Shown piece after piece: positions 1 to 5,984 of a stretch of 6,413 nt of DNA (positions within the stretch are counted from its first letter, which is position 1; every line of letters begins with the position of its first letter). Source of the DNA: Bacillota bacterium (lineage in GTDB: Bacteria; Bacillota; Clostridia; Peptostreptococcales; Thermotaleaceae); contig JAMNXX010000068.1 of assembly GCA_023623095.1 (NCBI GenBank), positions 1 through 6,413 on the forward strand, written 5' to 3'. A model generated the notes under the pieces. It was not told where the DNA came from. It saw only the letters and a list, made by a program, of their open reading frames with translations, and ran no database searches. Position numbers and translations under genes: made by a program.

Positions 1-26
1 ATATTCTTGATTCTTTATAAGTCTTT

Positions 27-59
27 AAACCCAGTATCTAAATGGATACTGGGTTTTTA
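27..59. terminator. Hairpin terminator downstream of cotJC, possibly bidirectional
   Basis: A perfect 12-bp stem (27-38 with 45-56) encloses a 6-nt loop. It starts 5 nt beyond the cotJC stop codon. On the plus strand the stem runs into five T residues, so it is a textbook terminator for a gene arriving from the left. On the minus strand the trailing sequence is only three T residues and then AAAG, so its efficiency for cotJC is less certain. The simplest reading is one hairpin shared by two convergent transcripts. Confidence 0.8.
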
Positions 60-61
60 TA

Positions 62-634
62 TTAATAATATCTTTTACTTCTGCCGTATTCTTCTACGTC
101 CCGTAATGCTTCCCCAAATCTCTGAAAATGAACGACTTCTCTTTCTCTTAAAAAGCGAAGAGCATCTGATAATAATGGATCATCTGTCAATTTTAGAAGG
201 TTTTCATATACTGCCCTCGCTTTTTGCTCAGCCGCCATATCCTCATGCAAATCCGCAACGACATCTCCTATCGATTGAATATAAGCAGCTGTCCAGGGAT
301 TTCCCGTAGAGTCGGCTGGATAAATGGCTTTATCCCGAATCGCATAATATCCTCCCATATCGGATTCCTTTATTTCTTCGATGTCCGCATCTTTTGTCAG
401 CATATAGACCATCGTTTGGATCATTTCCATGTGTGCCAGTTCTTCTGTGCCGATATCTGTAAGCAATGCTTTTGCCTTGTTTGTAGGCATGGTAAATCTC
501 TGATTGAGATATCGAAGAGCGGCAGACAGTTCTCCATCCGGACCGCCCAATTGTGTCATAATATATTTTGCCATTCTCGGATCTTTCTTAGAGACTCTTA
601 CCGGATATTCTAATTTCTTTTCATATATCCACAT
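62..634 (-). CDS. cotJC: Spore coat protein CotJC, manganese catalase family
   Basis: The 190-residue product matches the usual CotJC length (about 189). It is a ferritin-like four-helix protein of the manganese catalase family, found in the spore coat and thought to break down hydrogen peroxide at the spore surface. The five ligands expected for a dimanganese site are all visible: Glu35 (in PDGEL), Glu65 and His68 (in EELAHME), Glu136 (in AAEQKAR) and His169 (in REVVHFQRF). The site therefore looks intact. The start is the MWIYEKKL N-terminus typical of the family. It lies 11 nt after a run of six G that serves as ribosome binding site, a rather long spacing. It is the last gene of the cotJ operon, 19 nt after the cotJB stop. 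In Bacillus subtilis the operon is expressed in the mother cell under sigma-E; I see no clear sigma-E promoter here. Confidence 0.95.
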   Translation of the reverse strand: MWIYEKKLEYPVRVSKKDPRMAKYIMTQLGGPDGELSAALRYLNQRFTMPTNKAKALLTDIGTEELAHMEMIQTMVYMLTKDADIEEIKESDMGGYYAIRDKAIYPADSTGNPWTAAYIQSIGDVVADLHEDMAAEQKARAVYENLLKLTDDPLLSDALRFLREREVVHFQRFGEALRDVEEYGRSKRYY

Positions 635-645
635 ATCGCATATTT

Positions 646-653
646 CCCCCCTT
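646..653 (-). promoter_or_regulatory. G-run ribosome binding site of cotJC
   Basis: AAGGGGGG lies directly after the cotJB stop codon and 11 nt before the cotJC ATG at 634. An out-of-frame ATG lies closer to it (642-640) but opens only a 6-codon frame ending in TGA, so the family-conserved start at 634 is kept. Confidence 0.6.
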
Positions 654-911
654 TTAGTCCTCTATTTCCCACGGCCATGGACTCTCTATCCACTGCCACG
701 GATATTGGCTGAACGATTGCCCGAAATTGCTCAGCGGTCCGTACATGGACTCATATTGTTTTTTTACCATGGCCAACTGACTTGCAAATGCGTTAAATTC
801 CGCCAATGCCCTCTGATCCCAAGGATGCGTATCCAAATATAAGTTCAAATCGATACAGGCAAATTCCAGCTCTTGAATCTTTCTCAATAATTCTCTTCTC
901 TCTCTAGGCAT
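654..911 (-). CDS. cotJB: Spore coat protein CotJB
   Basis: This 85-residue protein matches CotJB in size (87 in B. subtilis) and pattern. An amphipathic N-terminal half (LLRKIQELEFACIDLNLYLDTHP) leads to a Trp/Pro-rich C-terminus (YPWQWIESPWPWEIED). CotJB is a spore coat or coat-assembly component encoded with CotJA and the Mn-catalase CotJC; its biochemical role is not established. There is no signal peptide or membrane segment. The ATG is 7 nt after a run of six G, and only 12 nt separate it from the cotJA stop, so the genes are almost certainly co-transcribed. The identification rests on sequence pattern plus the intact cotJA-cotJB-cotJC order. Confidence 0.92.
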   Translation of the reverse strand: MPRERRELLRKIQELEFACIDLNLYLDTHPWDQRALAEFNAFASQLAMVKKQYESMYGPLSNFGQSFSQYPWQWIESPWPWEIED

Positions 912-918
912 ACCGCTT

Positions 919-924
919 CCCCCC
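919..924 (-). promoter_or_regulatory. G-run ribosome binding site of cotJB
   Basis: A run of six G, whose first G is the last base of the cotJA TAG stop, lies 7 nt before the cotJB ATG. The overlap with the stop codon suggests tight translational coupling of cotJA and cotJB. Confidence 0.6.
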
Positions 925-1136
925 TAATTTCTTACCGTTTCCTCATAATAATAAGGCGGCCAAGGTTTTTCCAATTCAGGAAATAATGTTCCCTTCTCCA
1001 ACGCTTTATTTAATGGATATCGCATGCAATATACCTGATAGAGCACATATGCCCTTGCCAACATATCTCTCAATTGTTCCAAATTTCCATATGGATACGG
1101 ACTTTGGCCGGGATGATTGCAGTCATCATAAATCAC
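924..1136 (-). CDS. cotJA: Spore coat associated protein CotJA
   Basis: The CotJA signature is clear: ARAYVLYQVY followed by ALEKGTLFPELEKPWPP, the 'Y-P..AL.rGTlFPEL..P' pattern of the family. In B. subtilis CotJA is needed for incorporating CotJC into the coat. I place the start at a GTG at 1136, giving 70 residues, because AAGGGGG lies 8 nt upstream and the same kind of site precedes cotJB and cotJC. The frame also extends to an ATG at 1190 (88 residues), but the only purine-rich stretch before that ATG is a weak A-run, and the added residues do not resemble the family as I know it. The 1190 start cannot be excluded. It is the first gene of the operon and sits downstream of the prsW terminator, so a promoter must lie between about 1245 and 1137. 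Confidence 0.88.
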   Translation of the reverse strand: MIYDDCNHPGQSPYPYGNLEQLRDMLARAYVLYQVYCMRYPLNKALEKGTLFPELEKPWPPYYYEETVRN

Positions 1137-1144
1137 TTTTATTT

Positions 1145-1151
1145 CCCCCTT
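1145..1151 (-). promoter_or_regulatory. G-run ribosome binding site deciding the cotJA start
   Basis: AAGGGGG is followed by 8 nt and then GTG at 1136. It closely resembles the sites of cotJB and cotJC, and is the main reason for preferring the GTG over the in-frame ATG at 1190. Confidence 0.55.
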
Positions 1152-1244
1152 TTCTTGGAATATCCTCGCAATATTATCATATTCAACCATGTCTTTTTTT
1201 GGTACTTCTAATAGATATGATAAAAAATCTCATGGTCATCGCAA

Positions 1245-1269
1245 TAAAAAACAGGTATGGATATACCTG
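1245..1269 (-). terminator. Terminator after the prsW gene
   Basis: On the minus strand a 7-bp stem (CAGGTAT with ATACCTG, 1269-1263 and 1258-1252) closes a 4-nt loop and is followed by six T residues. It starts 5 nt past the prsW stop codon. It separates prsW from the cotJ operon, indicating independent transcription. Confidence 0.8.
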
Positions 1270-1274
1270 CTTTA

Positions 1275-1997
1275 TCAAAATTCATTCGGATCATCCCGAA
1301 ACCCTCGATAGCCTCGTTCGGATTCTTTTTCATATTGATTTAAACGCTTTAAGTTTGTTACCCATAAATAAATTACAAATGGAATAAATAAAAGCATAAG
1401 CATTGGAATATTTGCCATCAGAATAAAATCAAATATACCGTGAAGCAAAATCGGTATAAGCAGAGACATTCGAAAATAAAATGATTTTTCTTTCTCGGTT
1501 GTAGCAAATTTGCTTAAGGATAAATAGTATCCCATTGTGATCCCAAAGAGCATATGTGCCGGAACCGATAAAACCCCTCTATATAACCCTACATAAGGAT
1601 TGGCTGCAAAGCGATAAACGACATAGACGATATTTTCTACTGTTGCAAAACCCAATGCGGAAAAGACTGCATATACAATTCCATCCAGCTTTTCATCAAA
1701 TGCATGATGATGAAAAGCGGTATAAAGTACCACTTTTCTCTTGAAAAATTCCTCAGTAAATCCCGCCACCATAAAAGCAGTGAATGCTGCCCCTAAAATC
1801 CCTCCAAATAAATTGAAGGCCATCAGGATCCTTTCCACAAATGCAGTAGGAATCACTGACAATGCTCCAAAACAAAATACTTTTATCAAAAGCGGAATCG
1901 GTTCCCGATCATAACGATCCGTTAAATAGATTCCCAGCGCCAAAGCCAATCCCGGTGCAATGGCGATCATCAACAATCGTATCGTCATTCGCTTCAT
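1275..1997 (-). CDS. prsW: PrsW family intramembrane metalloprotease
   Basis: This 240-residue polytopic membrane protein has about seven hydrophobic segments (roughly residues 5-25, 36-60, 64-80, 104-127, 138-161, 172-193, 195-213) and a charged C-terminal tail. PrsW-family motifs are in order: EEFFK at 82-86 (the EExxK motif), Glu121 in GFATVEN, His148 in VPAHMLFG, and HGIFD at 186-190. In B. subtilis PrsW (about 218 residues) makes the first cut in the anti-sigma factor RsiW, releasing sigma-W. No sigma/anti-sigma pair is in this window, so the substrate is unknown. The ATG at 1997 directly abuts the GGAGAGG ribosome binding site. The second ATG at 1988 (residue 4) is 9 nt away and is the better start by spacing. 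The gene stands alone between two terminators. Confidence 0.88.
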   Translation of the reverse strand: MKRMTIRLLMIAIAPGLALALGIYLTDRYDREPIPLLIKVFCFGALSVIPTAFVERILMAFNLFGGILGAAFTAFMVAGFTEEFFKRKVVLYTAFHHHAFDEKLDGIVYAVFSALGFATVENIVYVVYRFAANPYVGLYRGVLSVPAHMLFGITMGYYLSLSKFATTEKEKSFYFRMSLLIPILLHGIFDFILMANIPMLMLLFIPFVIYLWVTNLKRLNQYEKESERGYRGFRDDPNEF

Positions 1998-2137
1998 CCT
2001 CTCCGATATGCTAAGTTTATTATTTGTTTTAAATCATATTTTAAGTGCGCTAATTTTTGTAAAGCAAATAAATGTGCTTATATATTCCTTTTTATGGATT
2101 TTGCATGATATATTTCCTGGAATATCCTCATGAATAC

Positions 2138-2174
2138 AAAAACCTCTTGGTAAATTTTTTACCAAGAGGTTTTT
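2138..2174 (-). terminator. Terminator of the metY-metA operon
   Basis: A perfect stem of 14 to 17 bp (2138-2154 with 2158-2174) closes a 3-nt loop, with A-rich and T-rich flanks on both sides. It begins 10 nt beyond the metA stop. It is nearly symmetrical and could work on either strand, but no plus-strand gene leads into it, so it serves the met operon. Confidence 0.92.
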
Positions 2175-2184
2175 CTAGAATTTT

Positions 2185-3123
2185 TTATTTTTTTGCTTTT
2201 CTTATTTCCTTAATTTCTTCTAAAACATAAGGCGTTTCTTGATATACATAGTAGTTCAGCCAATTTGAAAATAAAAGGTTTGCATGACTCTTCCAACGAA
2301 CGATCGGTTCTTGACGACAGTCATCCTGAGGAAAATAATTTTTAGGAACATCAATTTCTATCCCTTTAGAAATATCCCGAAAATATTCCTGCGCCAATGT
2401 AAATTGGTCATATTCTGCATGACCGTTGATGAAAATCTGGCTGCCATCCTTAGAAGCAATAATGTAGAGGCCTGCTTCATCAGATTCAGACAGAATCTCC
2501 AGTTCAGGCACCTTTTCTATATCTTCTTTTCTCACTTCCGTATACCGGGAATGGGGTGCATAAAATTCATCATCAAAGCCTCTAAGCAACACGGAATTTT
2601 TCTGAACCACTCTATGCGGAAAAACACCAAACAATTTTTCCTTTCGTTTGTATTTCGGAATTCCATAATGATAATACAGCCCTGCCTGGGCGCCCCAGCA
2701 AATATACATGGTTGAAAATACATTTGTCAGCGTAAAGTCCATAATCTCCTTTAATTCTTCCCAATAATCCACCTCTTCAAATTCAAGAAGCTCCACCGGT
2801 GCTCCCGTGATAATCATAGCATCAAATACTTCGTCTTTGATTTCGCTGAATGTATGATAAAATGTTTCAAGATGTTCCCTTCCGATGTTTTTGGATTCAT
2901 AACTCTCCGTATGCAAAAGCTTTAATTCTACTTGAAGAGGTGTATTAGAAAGCATGCGCAAAAGCTGCGTTTCTGTCTGAATCTTTTTGGGCATTAAATT
3001 TAATATCAATATTCTGAGGGGACGAATATCCTGGCGAATCGCACGAGAATCTGTCATGACGAATATGTTTTCATTTGTTAATGTTTCAAATGCTGGAAGG
3101 GTTTTCGGTATAATGATCGGCAT
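2185..3123 (-). CDS. metA: Homoserine O-acetyltransferase MetA
   Basis: MetA acylates the hydroxyl of L-homoserine, the first committed step of methionine synthesis, in the cytoplasm. The 312 residues cover the whole family length (about 300-310). The catalytic residues are all present: nucleophile Cys142 in YICWGAQAG, and His235 and Glu237 in NGHAEYDQ. Numbering matches the E. coli enzyme. Position 111 is Glu ([15 protein letters not shown]). Work on Bacillus cereus MetA linked Glu111 to acetyl-CoA use and Gly111 to succinyl-CoA use, so the annotation 'O-succinyltransferase' common for this family is probably wrong here. The ATG is well placed after AAGGAGG. Only 21 nt separate it from the metY stop, so the two share the riboswitch-controlled transcript and the O-acetylhomoserine made here is MetY's substrate. 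Confidence 0.95.
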   Translation of the reverse strand: MPIIIPKTLPAFETLTNENIFVMTDSRAIRQDIRPLRILILNLMPKKIQTETQLLRMLSNTPLQVELKLLHTESYESKNIGREHLETFYHTFSEIKDEVFDAMIITGAPVELLEFEEVDYWEELKEIMDFTLTNVFSTMYICWGAQAGLYYHYGIPKYKRKEKLFGVFPHRVVQKNSVLLRGFDDEFYAPHSRYTEVRKEDIEKVPELEILSESDEAGLYIIASKDGSQIFINGHAEYDQFTLAQEYFRDISKGIEIDVPKNYFPQDDCRQEPIVRWKSHANLLFSNWLNYYVYQETPYVLEEIKEIRKAKK

Positions 3124-3144
3124 CTTATTCCTCCTTTTTGCAAT

Positions 3145-4422
3145 TTATATTTTCGATAATGCGGTATCAAAATCCTCAATGATATCTTCTATGTTTTCAA
3201 TTCCAACAGAAACTCGAATCAAATCGGGAGTAACGCCACTGGCAATCTGTTGTTCCTCTGTAAGCTGCCTATGAGTCGTACTCGCAGGATGCAATAGAGA
3301 AGTCCGCACATCTCCCAAATGGACTACCAAAGCAGTTAAATTCAAATATTCCGGAAGCATTTTTCCTGCCTCTGCCCCTCCCTTGATCCCAAATGTTAGG
3401 ATTCCGCTTGCTCCTTTGGGCAGATATTTTTGAGCCAACTCATAACTTGGATGGCTTGGGAGCAGAGGATAGTTCACCCAGTTTACTTTTTTATGTTTTT
3501 CAAGGAATTGAGCAAGCTTGAGTGCATTCTCACTATGTCTTTCCATTCGGAGGTGTAGCGTTTCAAGTCCTAAATGGAACAAAAATGCATTGAATGGGCT
3601 TAAACAAAATCCATAATCACGCAGCATCTGCACCCGTGCTTTCGTAATATATGCCTTTTCTTTGAATGTTTCAAGATATTTGAGACCATGATAACTCGGA
3701 TCCGGTTCTACCAGTTCAGGATATTTTCCGTTATCCCAGTTGAACTTTCCTCCATCGATCACCACTCCGCCTACGCTTGTTGCATGACCGTCGATATATT
3801 TCGTAGCAGAATGGATCACGATATCCGCTCCTAATTCCAATGGACGGCATAGATAAGGAGTTGCTAAAGTATTGTCTACAATAAAAGGAACATCCATTTC
3901 TTTTGCGATCTTTGAAAACTTTTCAAAATCCAGTATATTTAACCCGGGATTTCCTATCGTCTCTGCAAATATTGCCTTCGTATTTTCTTGAAAACAAGCG
4001 ATAATCTTTTCTTCATCCCATTCCGGATCAACGAAACTGACTTCAATTCCCAGTTTTTTAAATGTGACTTGAAAAAGGTTATATGTCCCTCCATATATCG
4101 TAGAGGATGCTACGATATGATCTCCTGAATTACAGATATTAAAAAAAGCAAGCGTCGTAGCTGCTTGACCGGAAGCAGTTGCAACTGCTCCAACGCCTCC
4201 TTCCAGTGCACTGATCTTTTCTTCAAAAGCCGCAACCGTCGGATTGCTGATTCGAGTGTACATATGCCCTTCTTTTCTCAAATCAAATAAATCTGCGACC
4301 TGTTCCGATTCGTCATATCGGTATGTTGTACTTTGAGCAATCGGCAACACCCTGGGTTTTCATGCTTGAGGATGGTATTCCCCTTGTACGCATATCGTCT
4401 CCGTTTTAAATTTTTCGTGCAT
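3145..4422 (-). pseudogene. metY: O-acetylhomoserine sulfhydrylase MetY, interrupted by in-frame TGA at codon 21
   Basis: MetY is a cytoplasmic PLP enzyme that converts O-acetylhomoserine and sulfide to homocysteine. From the ATG at 4422, set 7 nt after AAAGGAG, the frame has 425 sense or stop positions before the final TAA, matching the family length (about 425). It reads MHEKFKTETICVQGEYHPQA, then TGA (4362-4360), then KPRVLPIAQSTTY without any indel. Relatives of this type carry Gly in that position (GEPRVLPI), so GGA to TGA by one base change fits. Downstream everything looks functional. Counting from the GTG at 4350, YTRISNPT is at 31-38, the PLP-stacking Tyr in TIYGGTYN at 86, VDNT with Asp159, and the Schiff-base Lys184 in SATKYIDGH. 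The open part from GTG 4350 (401 residues) lacks a convincing ribosome binding site and would lose 24 residues. TGA ends two neighbouring genes normally. Identity is certain; whether the gene is dead is not. Confidence 0.82.
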
Positions 4423-4505
4423 TTCTGATCTCCTTTCTTTATTTCATCATTTCACAGCATCCTTTTGAAGAATAGGTATTTCTATTTGTTTTTGCAAATT
4501 TAACG

Positions 4506-4535
4506 AAAAAACCGCTTCATAAGAAGCGGTTTTTT
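4506..4535 (-). terminator. Riboswitch-controlled terminator upstream of metY
   Basis: On the minus strand the stem AAAAACCGCTTC / GAAGCGGTTTTT (4534-4523 with 4518-4507) closes the loop TTAT and ends in six T residues. The left arm plus loop, CTTCTTAT (4526-4519), is exactly complementary to ATAAGAAG at 4583-4576 in the riboswitch P1 region. That pairing forms the competing antiterminator: with SAM bound the P1 helix forms and the terminator folds; without SAM transcription continues into metY. Confidence 0.92.
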
Positions 4536-4576
4536 GGATAAAATGCCCAATAAGGGCATTCGATCACCTCAACGAC

Positions 4577-4679
4577 TTCTTATCTCTCAGGCAAAAGCCT
4601 GCAGGAATTGGCACATTGCTAGATTACTAGCTGTTGCCGGGATTCATAGGGCCAGTCCCTCCTCCACTCTTGATAAGAA
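4577..4679 (-). ncRNA. SAM-I (S-box) riboswitch aptamer
   Basis: The minus strand shows the S-box consensus in order. P1 is an 8-bp helix (TTCTTATC at 4679-4672 with GATAAGAA at 4584-4577). It is followed by AAGAGTGGAGGAGGGACTGG with its kink-turn purines, the TGAATCCCGGCAAC segment, a P3 hairpin GCTAG/CTAGC, the GTGCCAATTCCTGC segment of the SAM-binding core, and P4 CAGGC/GCCTG. It binds S-adenosylmethionine and controls the metY-metA operon by transcription attenuation. All core segments are intact, so regulation should work even though metY itself appears interrupted. Confidence 0.97.
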
Positions 4680-4707
4680 TTTTTCTTATTATTTAATTTT
4701 AAAAAGA

Positions 4708-4736
4708 ATTGTAACGAAATTTAGCAGAATTGTCAA
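4708..4736 (-). promoter_or_regulatory. Sigma-A promoter of the met operon
   Basis: On the minus strand TTGACA (4736-4731) is separated by exactly 17 nt from TACAAT (4713-4708). The -35 is perfect and the -10 has five of six consensus bases. Transcription would begin near 4701, about 22 nt before the riboswitch P1 helix. Confidence 0.88.
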
Positions 4737-4756
4737 GCATTTAATCTTAAAAAAAA

Positions 4757-5311
4757 TTAATATTTCTGATTGATGTATTGATCGATCACGGATTTTCTTA
4801 TCTCTTCCATAAAGACACCCTCAGCTCGAAGCCTTTCTAAAAGAGAACGGCTGATCGAATGCAAAACGATCCCTTCATAATCCTTCAAAACAATTTCAAA
4901 TAATCGGTCCTTCAGCAGAGGGGACTTTACCTTTACAAAATAAGCCTCTGTATTCTCAAAATTTAGATACTCAAGAAGCTTTAAAGTAGAGCGGTCTTTC
5001 TGCCGGTAATAATATTCTGCATCCCTTTTAAGCTGAGAAACCAATCTAGGATGCTTTCGCTGTAGATAAACGTCTTTTGCCTTCATATTGCTATACTTTG
5101 CTAATATATTATAATACTGATAATTGTAAATCCCTTTTTCAAAAGAATCGATGCGGTATCGAAAAGGTTTTAATTTGAGCTGCTGCATAAAAAAATAATG
5201 TTCCTCAATAAATTCTTTTTTTGTGATATCTCCTTTATAAAACTGATAAATTAATGCCTTTCGATTCTCAAAAAATTTATCGAAAACATTTTCTGAAGCA
5301 CGATATGTCAT
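4757..5311 (-). CDS. Conserved clostridial protein of unknown function
   Basis: The 184-residue product begins MTYRASENVFDKFFENRKAL. It is soluble, rich in Tyr, Lys and Glu, without cysteine, signal peptide or membrane segments, and probably mostly helical. Conserved-looking blocks are YKGDITKKEFIEEHYFF, PFRYRIDSFEKGIYNYQYYNILAKY and LLERLRAEGVFMEEIRKSVIDQYI. It resembles a family I recall as DUF6648 in Clostridia; that assignment is from memory and uncertain. The frame is open back to 5434, but I choose the ATG at 5311. A likely promoter lies at 5345-5372, upstream starts would fall inside it, and the extension (rich in Cys, overlapping the preceding gene) looks non-coding. The ribosome binding site before 5311 is weak (GGGTG, 6 nt away). 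No clear terminator follows, so some transcription may enter the met leader. No function is proposed. Confidence 0.8.
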   Translation of the reverse strand: MTYRASENVFDKFFENRKALIYQFYKGDITKKEFIEEHYFFMQQLKLKPFRYRIDSFEKGIYNYQYYNILAKYSNMKAKDVYLQRKHPRLVSQLKRDAEYYYRQKDRSTLKLLEYLNFENTEAYFVKVKSPLLKDRLFEIVLKDYEGIVLHSISRSLLERLRAEGVFMEEIRKSVIDQYINQKY

Positions 5312-5344
5312 TTTATGCACCCAATCTTTTTTGATTATATATCT

Positions 5345-5372
5345 ATTATACATGATTCCAGAGTCCTTGCAA
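5345..5372 (-). promoter_or_regulatory. Probable sigma-A promoter of the unknown-function gene at 4757-5311
   Basis: On the minus strand TTGCAA (5372-5367) is followed after 16 nt by a perfect TATAAT (5350-5345). The -35 matches four of six consensus bases and the spacer is one short. The ATG at 5311 lies about 28 nt after the expected transcription start. Confidence 0.5.
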
Positions 5373-5405
5373 CGGCTGCATGAAAAAAGAAAAGTGCTTT
5401 TTACT

Positions 5406-5849
5406 TTATTTTCCTTTCCGTAGAATGCCTGCAATATGCATTTTCGCCTTTTGGCTACTCATTCTGGATTGCAAATCAGCTCCCGCTGCCTCCGCTTCTT
5501 TTTGTAGTTTATTCCTACAGTCCGGACAATATCGATGATGAGCCGAAAGCAAAAGGCGTCCGCATCCCAAACATTCCACATTTAGATATTCATTCGGAAT
5601 CTCGATCAATCTTTCTTCTTTTATAAAGTTTTGAATCACATGATAAGGAATTTTGAGCTCCTGCTCAATTTCAAAAGCGGTTGCACCAGGGTATTCCCTC
5701 AAATATTCTGCAATTTTTTCAAAAATTTCTTCTACTTTTTTGAAACAATCTGGACAATAATCATAGAGCTGCCTTTCATCGATAGGCTTTTTACACTTCT
5801 TGCAGACGCGTATTCTTAATCCTTTGTAATTTGCTTTGGATGTACTCAT
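5406..5849 (-). CDS. Zinc-ribbon/HTH protein of YvyF (TIGR03826) type
   Basis: The 147-residue product has two four-cysteine zinc knuckles flanking a helical middle. CKKC at 16-19 pairs with CPDC at 32-35, and CLGC at 93-96 with CPDC at 108-111. Between them, residues 39-82 (FEKIAEYLREYPGATAFEIEQELKIPYHVIQNFIKEERL) look like a MerR-like helix-turn-helix. The C-terminus is basic and Ala-rich. This layout matches the 'flagellar operon protein' family that includes B. subtilis YvyF, whose function is unclear. No flagellar gene is in this window, so a motility role cannot be inferred. Family assignment is moderate. The ATG at 5849 is chosen because AGGAG lies 7 nt upstream; the frame continues to an ATG at 5888 with no such site. 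It is 95 nt upstream of the next gene, which seems to have its own promoter. Confidence 0.85.
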   Translation of the reverse strand: MSTSKANYKGLRIRVCKKCKKPIDERQLYDYCPDCFKKVEEIFEKIAEYLREYPGATAFEIEQELKIPYHVIQNFIKEERLIEIPNEYLNVECLGCGRLLLSAHHRYCPDCRNKLQKEAEAAGADLQSRMSSQKAKMHIAGILRKGK

Positions 5850-5984
5850 ATCCTCACTCCTAATTTTCCATAGTCCAATCTGTTTCATATTAAAATTATT
5901 TCATATTCTACAAAAAATAAAATCCAACTTAAGGCTGATATTGTATCAACGTCAAAATTTCAAAAATATAACGCATCGAATCGC

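Noticed and set aside
7..309. 100-residue open frame on the plus strand opposite cotJC
   Set aside because: It is antisense to a clear cotJC gene, crosses the hairpin at 27-56, has no good ribosome binding site and no recognisable protein pattern.
1212..1219. CATATCTA as a possible sigma-E -10 element for cotJ
   Set aside because: It matches only the CATA half of the consensus and no fitting -35 element lies about 14 nt upstream. cotJ is sigma-E dependent in B. subtilis, but this site is too weak to annotate.
986..1387. 133-residue plus-strand frame across cotJA, a terminator and the end of prsW
   Set aside because: It spans two genes and an intergenic terminator on the other strand, and its translation has no domain-like pattern.
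2021..2057. TTTACA with TATGAT as a promoter for prsW
   Set aside because: The spacer is about 19 nt, outside the usual range, and in such AT-rich sequence similar pairs are common by chance.
4360..4362. TGA in metY as a selenocysteine codon
   Set aside because: The family has Gly there, no convincing SECIS-like hairpin follows, and TGA ends two neighbouring genes normally.
4534..4773. 79-residue plus-strand frame over the met leader
   Set aside because: It is the reverse complement of the SAM riboswitch and promoter; its codons reflect RNA structure, not protein.
5312..5434. 41-residue N-terminal extension of the unknown-function protein
   Set aside because: It overlaps the end of the preceding gene and the likely promoter, and its cysteine-rich content does not fit the rest of the protein.
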